DNA of 64,000 bases from Persicaria tinctoria (GCA_037127255.1 JBANSL010000009.1:16194475-16258474); one strand, 5' to 3'; counted from the stretch's first letter, positions 39,038 through 53,279 are shown. Notes: a model not told the origin generated them from the sequence alone. Program-made: numbers and translations.

Positions 39038-42000
39038 TCATCCACCTCTAAAAACAAGTCTCGTCCCCGAGACTAAAATAACTCTAAAACAAGGGGGTGA
39101 AGTTTTAAATTGGTGAGTCCAAGGATCACACCATTGATTTTGTAAGCATCTCATAGGGGCTCGTATGAGATCCTCACAGCACCCTTGACGTGATCATAAC
39201 ATTCCCGATTGGTCGTAGCAAGCATGTGATATGGGCCCCTATCACACCCTTACCCCGATCTTTCGGTCACATCATAACTCGAAAAGCAATCATAGCGTCT
39301 CTACTGGGTCTTAGCAAGCATTCTATATGCGCCCCTATAAAATGCTTGTATCCACTTCGTGAGGCGTAATAATATAATACCGGGTTTGAAAAGTTTCTAA
39401 AGAGATTCCGCAATTGAAAGAAAAGATTAGCCTCAAAATCGTTAAAATTCTCGGTAACGTTCATTTTTTATTTTTTTTTACAATCCAAGTTGGTCGTTTT
39501 TCAAAACAGTTCAAAATCTTCAAATCCAACGTCTAATCAAGCAACTTTACACCAAAACAAGTCAAATCCTTTCAAATCAAGATTTCGTCAAAATCTTCCA
39601 ACCACCAAATCAATTTCTCGCATACCAGACAATCAAATTCAGAAGTTGGGTGATGGAATCATCCACTTCTAAGGGCTAATCTCATATTCTCTTCCTAGTT
39701 TTCATAATCAAATCTATCTATGAGTCTCAATCAAGCAAGATTCACAAGCCATAAGCAATGCATAAACACATAACCAATCGATTCTCAAGGAGTACATCAT
39801 ACAACAAGTCTCAACATATACCAATACAGTGCCACAAGGTCACATCAACATCTCCATGTCATACTAAAGGTCATCATATGCATCTATGTCAAAATCATAA
39901 CACAGATCTCGACATCACACCAAAAGTCATAAATATGCCCCCTCATCATAGAGTCGACGAACCAAAACTCATTGTCAACACATCAACACAACAAATCATG
40001 TTATCAAGATTTCGCAAAAAGGGGAGGTCAAGTAGTATATTAGTCATCGAATGTCAGCATATTCACCAAACATCATCTTAACTCATCACAACATCATATA
40101 ACGATCATTAAAAATCTGGTATCATTATCTCATATATACAAATCGTATTCATCATTTAACATATCCATAATCATGTCTAACGATCATATAACATAATATC
40201 ATGCTTATCATCACATAACATAACATCATGCTCTCACATAATAACACATCATTATCGCATATATCATATCACAACACATCCTAACATGCTCCTAAAACAA
40301 CATAGCAAAACATCAATATATCATGATAACACTTGTCACTGCCAACTAGACTCCAATATTGCATAACAACATGTAATATCATTCTGTATCCGGTTCATCA
40401 TAGTTGCTATCTAACATCATGCCAACACATATTAATAATTCACACAAGCAAGAAAATCCTCACATCATCACCACTCAAAATAAAATGTACTCCCAGCTCG
40501 CTCGGTTCCAATTCTCAAGTCAAGGCCCGCCTCATCTAGACTCACCAACATCAACTCAGATAACATCCTCTAAAAGAAGTCCCAATTCATTTCGATATTC
40601 CAATCTTGCCCCTCATTCCACAAAGCACTCTCACTAACCATCCACCTCTAAGAGCCCACTCCTATCTCTAACCTCACGCCTGAGTACCCCCTTATACTAT
40701 GTCCTGAATACTCTCAAGAGTCATTTCTTACACTCCCCACACTTCACAAGACATCTCAAACATCATGCCCCACTAACCATACCCTCACCGAAGATTCACC
40801 CAAAAGCTTAATAGAATCACCCAAGCATTGCCTCTCATAAATCCCAAAATTTCCTCAGTCTCACCTAAGCCTACATCCCTCTCTTGCGACTCATCCCCTA
40901 ATACCATCGATCATCCCAACTGCCCAAAATTCTTTCACCACTCTCCAACCACGCTACCAATGACCCCACCCACGGGTTTAAGGAAGAAGCAATCATGAAA
41001 ATCATCAAACATAAGGTCTACATCATATCAACTAGCATTCATAAACATAACATCATGGGTTCAACAATCCTCAGTTTACTATCATGCTCAATAATCATTG
41101 CAACATCGCATTTGAACATAACCAAGTCAATCTAGCATGTTTCGTTACAACCTTATCAGATACAATTTAGGCTTCTTAGCATATGTAGTTCACATTTTAT
41201 AGGCAAAGGAATTCAAATCATGCTTAGAAACTCAGCGTAGCAATAGTCAAGACATCATGTCAGCACATCAACACGTAAATCTCATCACTAGGTCAGTGCA
41301 ATGTCATCGTCAACAAATTTAAAAGGGTTAGCGATTCGAACAGAGAACACTCCCGCTTACAAGTCATATCGTACACGGTAACCGTAATTCTCGATGCGTG
41401 CCCGTTCCACCGACATCATAAATCCTGAGGCCCGTGGGTTATGGGCCCACGCTTCCACTGCGCTGCTCTATCACTATCTAACTTTTCGTTCCCTCTTCCA
41501 TGCGGTCGCTCACCCAATGTATCGTGCAACAGTCTAAGTTAGCGGACATAGGGGAGTGACAGGGACGGACAACCTGATGTTCATCTCAGAGACAAACATA
41601 GACCTATACTAAAGATGACAAGACTAAGGGCAAGACTCCGACCTGGGAATAGCAATGATGCCCCTATGAAAATCTATGAGGTTACAATTTGTGATAACAG
41701 CAAGGGTTCGTCTTAAGCAATCAACCATATCAACCCACACTAACATGTACCTATCTTGAAGATCAAAGACATACATGTACATTCAAAAGACACATTCAAG
41801 TTCTACCTTGAGATGCATGCGAGACAAGCTAACAGTCTATCGATTCATGAAGCCATAACGCCTAGTAGTCTTAAGCGAGATATACGAGATTTATCAAACA
41901 AAGCGAATATCACATATATGAGCAATGCACTAGCGGGGTATATATATCAGCAATCAAGGTCAATGCATCATGATGAGCTTATCGTAACAATCTGACCTAA

Positions 42001-43669
42001 TGTTATACGAGAACACATAAGAGCATCATGGTATCTATCACATCTGGCAACAATGATCATATAGTAAGTCAAGAATGGCATGCAATCAGACGAAAGGTCA
42101 CATTTAGAAAGCATAGTTCCTACATGATGCTAGCGATACACGATGAGACACGCATATATCAAGATATTACTTCGATAGCATGGTCACAGATGGAACTACT
42201 AATTTAATCAAGCAAGGCCAAGGGCAACACTAACTAAAATGCTGAGGAGATCATCTTACGGGGCATTCGTACAAAGAGGAGCTTACCACACTATCATTGA
42301 CCTAATTCACGGAAAGCTACATCCATATAGACTCATATCATGCCATTCATGTTTCTAACCAATCAGTAGTACGATCATTACAACATGTCAATTAGACACA
42401 CGAAACCAAACATAATCATGACAGAAAGCGAGATGCAACACAAGACCTAAACAATGTGACTAGCATGGGTGCAGAATGTTATACCATCACGAATTTACAT
42501 TAAGGATCATCACAATAACATGTACTGGAAATTACGTATCATATAAGGCATGTTGACATCAAGTTGTAGCACGTATCAAATAAGGAACTTGCTTCATTAG
42601 TGTATCAAAATTTAACGATCACACTATCATGAACCTAGTAGAGAAAAATCATGCAGATTCATTTCATGCATCTCACACTTCCATTCAATCCTACGATCAA
42701 TAGGCCAAGTAAACATGCTATGACAACATATAATCATGGTAGAAGCCAAAACATAACACAAGACCTAAGCAATGTAACCAATCATAGATGCAACAACATG
42801 AGTAGCTTTTTACCAATGGTCATTCGCAGGGTACATGCCAAAGATTACAAAATTATATCATGCAATTCAGAAAGAGTCACAATTACAACCGGACAGAGAT
42901 CCCTTAGGGCAACCATTGACTTTTCCCAACCGACTCATCACCCCTCTTTCTCGTGGGACTCCGGTACGAATCTTTATGGCAAGAAGACACTAGTTGATCA
43001 TCATAAGAATAAGCAAACACAGCCCCAGAAACAGCCTACTTCTGACTCAAAGTGACATCCAAAACTTCCAATACTCACTCAGACAACCTTAATATCCAAC
43101 CATGATTCCCGACACAATGTGGTTACCAACCCAATTCCCCGTGGAAGACAGTGACATCCAGGGAAAGGCTAGATAGAGCCGTCAAGGGGTTAACATAGTG
43201 GAAAGGGTTGTTCCACACAAGCTGGGTTTGACCACACAAAACAAGGGTACTCCCACTATCTCGTTTACACAGATTAGTCAATACACATTTAATTGTTAGG
43301 CATACCAATCAGACTTCTAGCATAGCAAGCATTCAGCACATAATCAGTTAATAACACTCATAATGATCTCCTTGAAGTCTCCCAACCCATCTGTAAAGAA
43401 CAAGCTGATATTTTGCCTACCGTTCCCAACTACACCCAATAGGGGTGGTCTAGCGCCTTTACTACCCACTCGCGTCCCTGTTTAGTCGGTTTTCCTCTTT
43501 TATTACAAGTCAAGTTTAGTACTTAGTCCAATTTCGGTTATGCATCTTAAATTCAGTTTGCCCTTCTTAAAATCCTTTCAAATCCTCTGAAATTCATGGG
43601 AGGTTTTCCAAAACATACACTTGACCCTTGCGTACCCGAATTGCACAACCTCAGCTCTGATACCATCTT
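39038..43669 (-). other. LARD-B interior, non-coding
   Basis: Starts (minus-strand 3' end) with a modest purine tract AGAGGTGGATGA at 39038-39049 and a palindrome near 39055. The middle (39700-42900) is strongly enriched in CATCATA, ACATCA and CACAA words on the plus strand. The primer site is at 43654-43665. The longest frames (107 and 134 codons) lack any domain. Nothing else is recognised. Confidence 0.75.
43654..43665 (-). other. Primer binding site of LARD-B (initiator tRNA-Met)
   Basis: GCTCTGATACCA on the plus strand, exact reverse complement of TGGTATCAGAGC, 4 nt from the LTR start at 43670. Confidence 0.93.
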
Positions 43670-45126
43670 TGTAACGGCCCAGAATTATGATTTCCGGGTT
43701 ACGTTTCAAGGGATGAAACCCCTTGTTCGGATCTTGCAATCCAAGTACGGGTCGAGGTTTCAAACTCATTTTAAGATTAGTATAAACAGGGATTTCAAAC
43801 CCTAAAATCTCGAAGGGCCGTTGGGTACCCTTAACCTGTCCTAAGGCTATGTCGCGGAATCCATTTCAAACGAAAGTAAAACGGAAGCAAAGTAAAGATA
43901 CAAGTGCCACGGCAAAGCCGGTCAAAACCAAATCATGAGTGGGTAATTACCAATTTACGAAGTTAGGATATTAGTCAGATTCTTCGATTCGCCAAAAAGG
44001 GAACCCCGTCATATAGACATCGAGCACTCAAAATCTACAGAAAATACCTTAAAAAAAAGAACAGGGAAAGGAGTCAGATCGAGTCACTCATACGGGACCG
44101 GCAGTCCTCGCTGAGGCCACATAGTATGTGTTATACCTAATAAAGATGCTCTGATGCAGTACGAAAGTCAAACACACTAGCATGCTCCTAGGTATAATAA
44201 TGTGCTGAAATACTGTAAAGGGCCCAAGACAATGCCAAGTAGCATATCCCTCTCCTACCTCCACCCCCTTCCGATAGGGCGGAGACTGGCCAGCTCGTGA
44301 ATGCATTCCATCATAATCGGGCGGCACGCATGCCTAACCTGCTCCACAATAAAGCCCGCAGGCATCTCATAATATAAGGAAGTTCATGACTCGATTGACT
44401 CAAGGTACCCGATGAGGATGGGATACTCTATGACCCTAGCAAAGACTCTAGGACTATCACAGATAACAGCCGTTCTGTTTCAAACACAATAAGTAAGCGG
44501 ATGCTCATTCAATTAGTGCAACCTAAACAGGATACTACATGACATGCTTTTATGCATATGCAACACCTAACATAAAATGCAACAACAGGCATGAATGTCC
44601 AACCTGAGTAAGCCCCCTAGGGAACTTACCTGAAGATGCAGAACAACAGGATAATACAAGCAAGGGCCCAAATGCAAGTCCAACGCAATCCAACCGCAAT
44701 ACACACCTATCATCAATCTATTTCCATAAGCTAATGAACCAACGTTCTCACACACACAAACTCGAGTTCTCAATATCCTTAAAACCAATCGACGGTAAAA
44801 CCATTTTTCAAAACCTTTCCGATACGATCAACATCAACTAAGATCATTTACTTCCAATCAACCTCATTGATAAAATCGTATCAGCAATATTTTCCAAACT
44901 CTTAAATCCCAAATGATCAACTCATTTTGAAAACAATTTCTCAATCCATATTTGGTCAAACCCATTTATAAAACATTAAATCCTTGATCAACTTGCAGTT
45001 TATACCGCTAAAATAATCCTGACATGTTTCTTATTTCGAAATCATTATCTTAATAATTTCCGACATTTAATATATTTTAAAATAATACCTCTTAGATACA
45101 ACCATTTAAATCTCAAATAATATTAC

Positions 45127-45201
<75 letters not shown>

Positions 45202-46705
45202 CATTTATTTAATAATTTAAATAGTCAACCGAAAATACCCCTAATAATAAGTTTTAAACATAATGTATACATTTTGCATATTTCCACCAAAATTAGGCCC
45301 AATGGGAAAGAAAAATTAGGCCCAATCTTATTCCGGATTCAAAACAAACCCCAACCCAATCTCCCATTAAATGAACCGGTTTAAAGAATAAAAGCTGAAC
45401 CGAACCCAAGGAAATAAAATGAAAACCGAACCCTTGACCGTACTATTCATCACCCTCTACAAACGAAATCCCTGGATTCGAAAATTGGAAGAAGGAAGAG
45501 GAAAGGGAGAAGCTTGCCGGCGATGACCTAACCCCGGACACTTCTTCCGACGCTAAGGACCAAAAATCGATCAAGAAAGGGAAGGGAAAGGAGATGCTTA
45601 CCCAAGGTCTTCAATCTTCGCCGGAATGTTCGTCGGAGGCGTGGTCTGGGTTCGACGGAGGCTTGGGGTGCTCGTTCTTGTCATGGGTCAAAGGAGGGGG
45701 GGTCAAAAGGTGGAACTTTACTGTCCTATTGAACGAGAGGAGGAGAGTGGGTGGCTTACCGATAGGAAAGGGGAAACCGAGTGGGAGAAAGACTCAACGG
45801 CTGCTCTAGTGGCTCCGGTGCTTTCGTATGGCTCAGGCCCGACCTTGGGCTGCCGGGAAGCTTCTTCCGGCTGAGCTAGGTGGAGAAGTGGAGCTCGGAT
45901 GGCTAACTTCCGAAAACAGGGGAGCTCGGGCCTTCGGTGGAGAAGAGCCAGGGAGGTGGCGTCACGGTGGAGCTAGGAGCTGCGCTCGGGGCTTGGATGA
46001 ACACGAGAGGGAGAGAGATGTGTGGGGCTTGGGTTTTGCAATTCAAAAGCAAGAGATTGAAGAGAAGAGGAAGATAGAAAGGAGTGGAGAGAGAGTGTAA
46101 GGGTGAGTGGTTGTCTTCAAGTTAAACAAAATAGATAAGGGGAGTCAAAGTTCTCAAAATGGGCTGGGAGCTGCAGGTGTGTGTTTGTCCAGATTCAAAG
46201 AAAATGAAGAGGAGGGGATAGGTTATGCAAGCTGTAGGTGTAGGTGGGTTATTTTTGAACAAAATGAAGAACAAAACAAATAGGTGTGCAGTGGGGGTTC
46301 TTCCACACGGGTATGACTTATGAGAGAGAGAGGGGGAGAGAGAAAAGAGAAAAGAGAAATGAAATAGAATGAAAGTATTCCAAAAGATATTTTGTATACC
46401 CTAACAAATATCTCCAAACCCGCTCTCTAACCTTATCCCGACGCGTTTAAAATACTCCTCAATTTTCCAAATCCGAATTAAATAAATGAAATCCGAACAT
46501 TATTTTCCAATTTTCGGTATATAAAAGCAGAGTATAACATATTTTAAATTTCTAATTAAATCATGTCGGAACTCGTTTTGAAATATTTAGAATAAAACTA
46601 ATAGCTCAAGGACGGAAATTCCAAATATTCCAAATCTTACAAATCGAAATGATTATAAATCACTATTTTAATAATTTAATATTCTAAAACTTCCGGGTCT
46701 TTACA
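43670..46705 (-). repeat. LARD-B 5' LTR (right copy, 3036 bp)
   Basis: Aligns with 36036-39037 with scattered substitutions and a 6-7 bp indel near 43880. The (TA)n tract at 45131-45199 is longer than in the left copy. Confidence 0.9.
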
Positions 46706-49700
46706 ACGGTTCTCCAAGGTGGAGAAAATCCTTGCAAAACTCAGATTTGTTAGCAGTGACTACCTTTGTCCCGAAATCAGCTGGGTTGATGTCGCCTTTT
46801 ATTTTCTTTACATCTAGCTCTCTAGCAGCAACCATGTTTCGAATAAAATGAAAGCGAACATCAATATGCTTAGTCCGCTCATGGTACATGATGGGATCTT
46901 TGCACAAGTAAAGTGCGCTTTGGCTGTCCGTATGAATTACGTGTTTAAATGGCTTCTTTAGGATTTCTTTTAGAATTCCTTTGAGCCAAATAGCCTCTTT
47001 GGCAGCTTCAGTGGCTGCCATATACTCAACTTCAGTTGATAACAAGGCAACAACTGATTGATGCTGAGATTTCCATGACACACAGTTGCCTACCCACGTG
47101 AAGTAGTAGGTTGTAGTGGACTTGTGAGTATCTTTATTACTAGCATAATCAGAGTCAACATAGCCATATAAATGCTCAACAGATTCATGCAGGCCATAAT
47201 GCAAACATAGATTTTTAGTAACTGCAATATAACGAAGCAAGTATTTCATAGCAGTCCAATGGTCAGAACCAGGATTGGACATGAAACGACTAAGCACAGA
47301 TATGGCAAAAGCAAGGTCTGGGCGGGTGCATAACATAGCATACATCACCGATCCTATAACTGCGTCATAAGGGAACCCTAGCCAATTCTTTTATATCTTC
47401 AGGTTTAGAGGGACAACTCTTTTTGGTAAGCTCTAGGTGCCCTCCTAAGGGTATGGATGTTGGTTTAGGGGAAGTCATATGAAACCTTTCTAGAACCATA
47501 AGAACATAGTCATCTTGAGATAACCATATTTTCTTATTAGGTCGGTTTCTAATGATAGTTACAGCAAGGTTTTTCTTGGCTTTTCCTAAATTCTTCATGT
47601 CAAAGTATTTCTTTCAGTCCTTTTTGATAGTGCTAATAGGGATCATAGAATTGCAGACAAGCAAGATATCATCTACGTATAAAAGCACATATATCAAAGA
47701 CTGTTTAGAAATATGCTTGAAGTAAAGACATGAATCATAACTACTTCTTGTGAAACCTAATTTCTTAATCACATCATCAAATTTTAGATTCCATTGCCTA
47801 GGGGACTGCTTGAGTCCATAGATGGAACGTTTAAGATGGCAAACATGATCAGGAAACTTGGGGTTTACAAACCCCTTAGGTTGTCTCATATAGATGGTTT
47901 CATCCAGAGACCCGTGCAAGAATTCAGTTTTTACATCCATTTGCTCAAGTTCCCAATCAAAAACAGCACACATAGCAAGCATTAATCTCATAGTTTTGTA
48001 CTTCACTACAGGAGAGAAAATGTCATTATAGTCTATGCCTTCTCTTTAGGAAAACCCTTTCGCAATGAGTCGGACTTTAAACCTAGGAGGCTCACTAGGG
48101 TTTAGACCTTCTTTTAGCTTAAAGACCCATTTAGAGTCAATAAGCCGGGTTTTAGAAGGTCTTAGAACCAATGTCCATGTTTTGTTAGTGTACATTGATT
48201 CCATTTCTTCCTTCATTGCAGTTAGCCAATCTTTGGCATAACTGCTTTTAATGGCAGATTCATAAGAGCTAGGAGTGGTAGGATGCCTAACATGATCAAC
48301 AGTTAAGAATGCATATTCCACAATATATGAGGTGTACTTCCTATTAGGTATGACAGTTCTAGGTTCTCTATCCCTAGTTAACTGATAATCATGCAATGTA
48401 GGCAAAACAGGAACATTTAAAGCATGCAAATCAGAAGGGGATGAGGAGAAAACAGAGGACTCCTTTTGAGAGTCAATAGAACGGCCATTTACATCACCAG
48501 AAATAGGAGAGGGAGGAGGAGAAGTAAGAGGAGAAGTAGAAGGAGAAACACCCGAATTTTGTTCTTCATCAGAGTCAGTGTCAGCATGTGCAGGTGCCTT
48601 GGTTTCTTCTTCATTTGTAGCTTCTTTTTCTCCTTTGTGTCCCCCCTGTAATGTGGAAGTTGTAATTTTCTTAGCTGATCTTGTGATCCTTCTAGTGTCC
48701 TGCTCTGAATCTTCACCATCAGAGGAATCATCATCATCAGGGATCAACTCCTTAGTCTGCTCAATGGTACCTGTCAGCTCAGGATAAGTTGTTAGTTCAG
48801 ATTTGAGAGGGAAGATTTCTTCATTAAATCTCACACTTCTAGTAGTTATCACTTTGTATGGGCCAGGTTGTAGAAGAAGCACCCTGTAGCCCTTTACTCC
48901 ATCAGGGTAGCCAAGCAGCAAACCTTTCAAAGCCCTTGGTTGGAGCTTACCCTCATTTACATGAGGATAAGCTGCACAACCAAATGGTTTCAAATAGGCT
49001 AGGCTAGGCTGTTTTCCTGTCCATTTGTACTGGGGAGTATCAAAATTGATAACACTGGAAGGTGATCTGTTTACAAGATATGCATCAGTTAACACAGCTT
49101 TACCCCATAAAGAATTCTTAAGCCCATAACTAATCAACATACATCTAACTTTTTCCAATAAAGTTCTATTCATCCTTTCAGCTGTACCATTTTGTTGTAG
49201 AGTACCTGGAACTGTTAAGTGTCTTTTTATCCCATGTGATTGACATTATTCATTAAATTCAGTGTTACAAAACTCTAAGCCATTATCAGTTTTGAAGCAT
49301 TTAAGATTGTGGTTAGACTGCCTTTCTACCATTACCTTCCACCTCTTAAAGGCATCAAAGGCTTGATCCTTTGATTTTAGAAGACTTACCCAAACTTTCC
49401 TTGAGAACTGGTCAATGAAGCTAATAAAATACCTCATACCTCCTGCAGTGGGGACTTGTGAGGGTCCCCATAGATCAGAATGTACATACTCCAAGGGATC
49501 TTTAGCAACATAGGTAGAAACAGGAAATTTAAGCTTGGCAGATTTGCCCAACACACAATGTTCACAGAATTTAATGTCAACAAGTTTCTTAGGCAATAAT
49601 CCAGATTTATGCAATTTGTTTAATCCATTGTTGCCTATGTGACCAAGCCTGTTGTGCCAATTTTTAGTTTCAGAGAGAGTCATGGAATCAGTGCAAGCAG

Positions 49701-51006
49701 TAACATTGAGCTCAGGCATAGAGGAAAGCACATGATATAATCTTTTCTTTCTAACAGCTTTAACAATAACTTTACCATTTTTAGAAATTGTTCTAATGCC
49801 ATCAGTAGAATTAACATCACAACCTATTTCCTTTAATGCAGATTCAGACATTAGACTTCTCCTTAAACTTGGGACCCACTTAACATTAGTGAAAATTCTA
49901 ACAATGCCATCATGCATAAGTAAAGGAACATCTCCAACTCCTTTTATTTTCAGAGAAGTGTGATCACCTAGCATAACATCACCACACACAGATTCATTTA
50001 AGTTCTTAAAGAAGTGCTTATTAGGTGTGGCATGCATTGTGCAACCTGAATCAAGTATCCATGCATCAGATGTATCAAGAGATGTCAATGCAGAACACAT
50101 AAACAATTCAGCAGAATAATCACCAATATTCTCAAGCACAGAAGCAGACAATTCAGTGTTGTTCTTTTTAGTCAATTCCTCAGCTCTTTTCTTTTTCCTA
50201 CACTCCTTGACCTAATGACCAATGTTACCACAGTAGTTACACTTAGAATTAGGGTCATATTTCTCAGATTTCTCATTTTTAGGCTTATCTTTCTTATTCT
50301 TCTTAGTCTTGTTTTGCTTATTGCCCTTCCTGTCATTTCCTTTAGTGAACAAAACCTCAGGTTTGTCAGCTTTATCATTTTTCAGACCTTTAATCTTGAA
50401 CACTTTCATGATTTCATTCTTTTCAATGATAGATTCAATTAGCTTATCCTTAGTAAGTTCATCACGACTAAATTGAATGACATCTTTGAAGTTATCAAAC
50501 TGAGTGGGCAGAGAATTAAGAAGTAAGATAGCCTGGTGAGAATCTTTAATGTCATCATTGCATCTTTCCAGTTCTTGAGTCATCTTTAGAAATTTGTCAA
50601 GATTATCATCAAGAGTAAGAGCAGTATTCATCTTAAAAGTGAACAGACGACATAACAGAGAAATCCTGGAGGGCAAGGATTTAGTTAGAAAGAGCACCTC
50701 CGGGGCATGCTAGAGGGAGTAAGCGGAAGAGTGTTTTACCACTTGTCGAGCAATGCCATCTGTGAGACGTAGCATTAACTCAGAGTGGGATCCTCCGACT
50801 TTCTTCAGTTTTTCATCAGTCTTTGGGGGATCCTCATCATTGATGTCAACACCCTTGAGAAGGGTGGTCATCTCAGAGGTTGTGGTTGCAGGCTTCAAGA
50901 CTGCCTTCCAACAACCTTCCTTTATGAGAACAGTTCTCATCTTGACTTGCCACATGGCGAAGTCGATAACACCATCAAATGGCTTGATTTTCAAAGCGCT
51001 ATCCAT
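46701..51006 (-). pseudogene. gag-pol: gag-pol of Copia-B, broken
   Basis: Gag starts with MDSALKIKPFDG at 51006. A CCHC knuckle near 50240-50200 reads CNYCGNIGH-stop-VKEC. Protease: WILDSGCTMHATP (~50050). Integrase zinc region near 49660-49540 (WHNRLGH ... CEHC) and core with HSDLWGP, KTDNGLEF and TAERMNRTL (Asp, Asp, Glu). RT begins near 48230 and has YVDD near 47670; RNase H has VDSDYASN near 47155. All pieces from 51006 to 47365 share one frame, cut by stops at 50710 (TAG), 50212 (TAG), 49246 (TAA), 48046 (TAA) and 47614 (TGA). A one-base insertion near 47365 shifts the rest. LARD-B replaces the last codon, so the frame now ends at a TAA made by its LTR. Confidence 0.9.
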
Positions 51007-51269
51007 GATGTTTGGTACCTGCAGTGTCCAAGAAACAGGTAAGTATCAAAGTTTTATGTAACCGGAAGCAAGAAGAGTGCAACAGTATACAAGAAACTCT
51101 ATAAAACCCTAGAATCACAAGTCTTCGAACAGATCTAGACCAGTGGTACGTCAGACAGGAGAGGAATAGCCCAAGCCTCAGCTTTTTGAAGGACTACTCA
51201 ATGTCCTGCCTCCAATCCCGCTCCCTTAAATCCAATAATGGCACAGGTCGGTAAGGAAAGGGACTCCTC

Positions 51270-51281
51270 GCTTTGATACCA
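51270..51281 (-). other. Primer binding site of Copia-B
   Basis: Minus strand TGGTATCAAAGC, one base different from the initiator tRNA-Met site used by the other elements here, 3 nt from the LTR. Confidence 0.8.
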
Positions 51282-51284
51282 CTT

Positions 51285-52217
51285 TGTAATTCCTTAGACG
51301 TTCTCAACCTTGCAGATCGAAGGTCAAGAACGGGGTTGTAAGCGAAAGACGCAACAGAAAAGTAAACGAGCGACCAACAAGCAGTTTTACGTGGTTCGGC
51401 CAGAGCCTACGTCCACGGAGCCTCATCCGGATCGGCTTGAGATCTCAATCCACTAATCAAGAAGCATGGTTACAGAACAGGTTGCCCTAGATCTAGACTA
51501 AGGCAAACAAAGACGAAAATACACGATACAAGACGAGTATGCAAGAGAAAAGCAAGAATGAAGCAAGCAAAGGAAGAGAATACCCTGGATCTGGAGAACA
51601 GAGCCAGATCTTCGTCGGATTCGACCAGAGAAGGGACGCTTCGCCTGAACAGAGGGCAAAGGACCTTCTTTTTCTTCCTAGAACTCGGATCTAAAGTTCC
51701 GGAACGAGATTCGCTCTAGATCGGACCACCGTGAGCTTCGCCGGAGCCAGGTTGAAGAAACCCTAGCTTTCTCTCTCCGTCGCCTCTTCTCTCTCTCTTT
51801 CTCTCTAGAGTTTGGTTTACCTGAGAAGCTGAAGTGAAGAATGAGGCAACCCTAGCTCCGCTTTCCCTTATATAGGCGAGCTTAAACGAAACGCTGCGTT
51901 GCGGGCGTCCAAGGACTGGAAGCTCTCAAGATCAGGTGAGCTTGGTCCAGGTAAGTGGAAAGCAGGCCGGGTTGTTGGGCTTAAAAAGCCCAACTACATA
52001 AAAGCATACATAGTATCCATATATATAACATACACTCATATATACTATATACATATGTGAGCATAAGTGTTCACTTACACTTCTAACATATGTTTAACAT
52101 TTATATAAGTATATATTATATTTACATGTGTATTTGTCTAAGTCTACCTATTAATCTAAATCTAAGACCATCCAATATTCCTAGATCTATATGCTAATGA
52201 TTAGAATAGACATTACA
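51285..52217 (-). repeat. Copia-B 5' LTR (right copy, 933 bp)
   Basis: TGTAATTCC...ACATTACA. It retains a roughly 70-bp block missing from the left copy and has a short TC tract, so it is probably nearer to the original form. Confidence 0.9.
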
Positions 52218-52439
52218 GTGGTATATACTTTATGTATCCCTTGAACTTGTAAAACTTGATTAATACATATTGGTGGAAAAGGATATATAAACGAAAACCT
52301 AATCATCAATGACGAGAAAAATATATTATCATGACATGTTCTTTGATGTTTATAGAATTTAGGGTTTTTTTGCTAAGTGGCCATTTTGGGTCCAATTGTT
52401 AAGACATAGGCCACAAAGATGGCAATATTAGGTAAAAGG

Positions 52440-53092
52440 CTATAATTTCCAATTTTGCCCCTGCCCTTATTACTCTCTTCTCATCCTAATTCCCTGATTT
52501 TCTTTCCAGAATCCAGCGCTCTCGCTCCCATGGCTCCTCCTAATTCACTGATTTGATCGATCGATCGATCCGCTGCCATGGTTCCTTCTCCTTCCCTCGG
52601 ATTTGCCTCCCAGATCCCTTCCCTCTCCCTCCCAATCTGGTCATCTCTGTTGCTCCCTCTCGCCCTCCCGCGTCGCTCACTGATTTCCACCATTGAAGGC
52701 TCCTCCGAGCTCGATTTTGATTTCACCGTCGATTTTGATTTTGATTTCCGCCACTGGTTTACGCCATTGCTCCCTCTTGCCCTTCCCTCTCCCTCCCAAC
52801 GATTTCGATTTTGATTTCACCGTCGTTCCCCCTCAGAGCTTCCGCTGCCGCCACAGCCACCGCGCCCCGAGATCCGACGGCGGCGATCAGATCTGGCCGC
52901 CAAAAGGTGCTGTTTTGGAAGGAAGAAGGCGGATTGCATTGATGCACTGGTGTATCTTCGTTCTCGTACATCTGGCACTGGCCTTTGATTTTACATACTT
53001 ACAGTTCGGGATTGGATCTGCTCTCTTGTTCTCATACCTGTATGGTGTTGATTTCAGGGATCGATTTGTGGAATTCAGCTTCAGATAATACT
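52440..53092 (+). other. GC-rich gene-like fragment, unidentified
   Basis: Starts with C/T-rich leader sequence, then overlapping frames with a repeated FDFDF-like motif from TTTTGATTT words and a hydrophobic stretch (LVHLALAFDFTYLQFGIGS) in a 131-codon frame. The composition is like a plant 5' UTR and first exon, but I recognise no protein family. It may be captured cargo of another element or a pseudogene. Confidence 0.35.
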
Positions 53093-53270
53093 GGAATTTG
53101 TTTAATTCAGAGGGTTTAAGCCTTACAAATCTCACTGTCATACATAAAGCTACTGTATTAAGGATTTGGTGAAGAAATTAAAAGCCATTTGATGAAGAAA
53201 ATCATCACATGCTGTTATTAGAACAATTACAATATTGTTAATAAAAGCCACACCAAGGTGACATGCATAT

Positions 53271-53279
53271 GTGGAAGTG
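53271..53279 (+). other. 9-bp target site duplication, left
   Basis: GTGGAAGTG, repeated exactly at 58811-58819. Nine bases is the duplication length of Mutator-type transposons. Confidence 0.95.

Larger units (their letters stand above)
36036..46705 (-). mobile_element. LARD-B: large non-coding LTR retrotransposon nested in Copia-B
   Basis: LTRs at 36036-39037 and 43670-46705 have TGTAACGG...TTTACA ends. The flanks GCGGT (36031-36035) and ACGGT (46706-46710) form a 5-bp target duplication with one change. A minus-strand TGGTATCAGAGC primer site sits 4 nt from the right LTR. The 4.6 kb interior contains no retroviral domain on either strand, only ATCATA/ACATCA-rich low-complexity DNA. This is the LARD pattern. 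The palindrome AAGTCTCGTCCCCGAGACT near 39055 suggests Tekay/Del ancestry, as in LARD-A, but the LTR sequences of the two are unrelated apart from ends. Confidence 0.88.

Noticed and set aside
42651..43055. 134-codon frame in the LARD-B interior
   Set aside because: Composition is His/Thr/Ser/Asn from ATCA-type repeats, no domain, and in the antisense orientation to the element.
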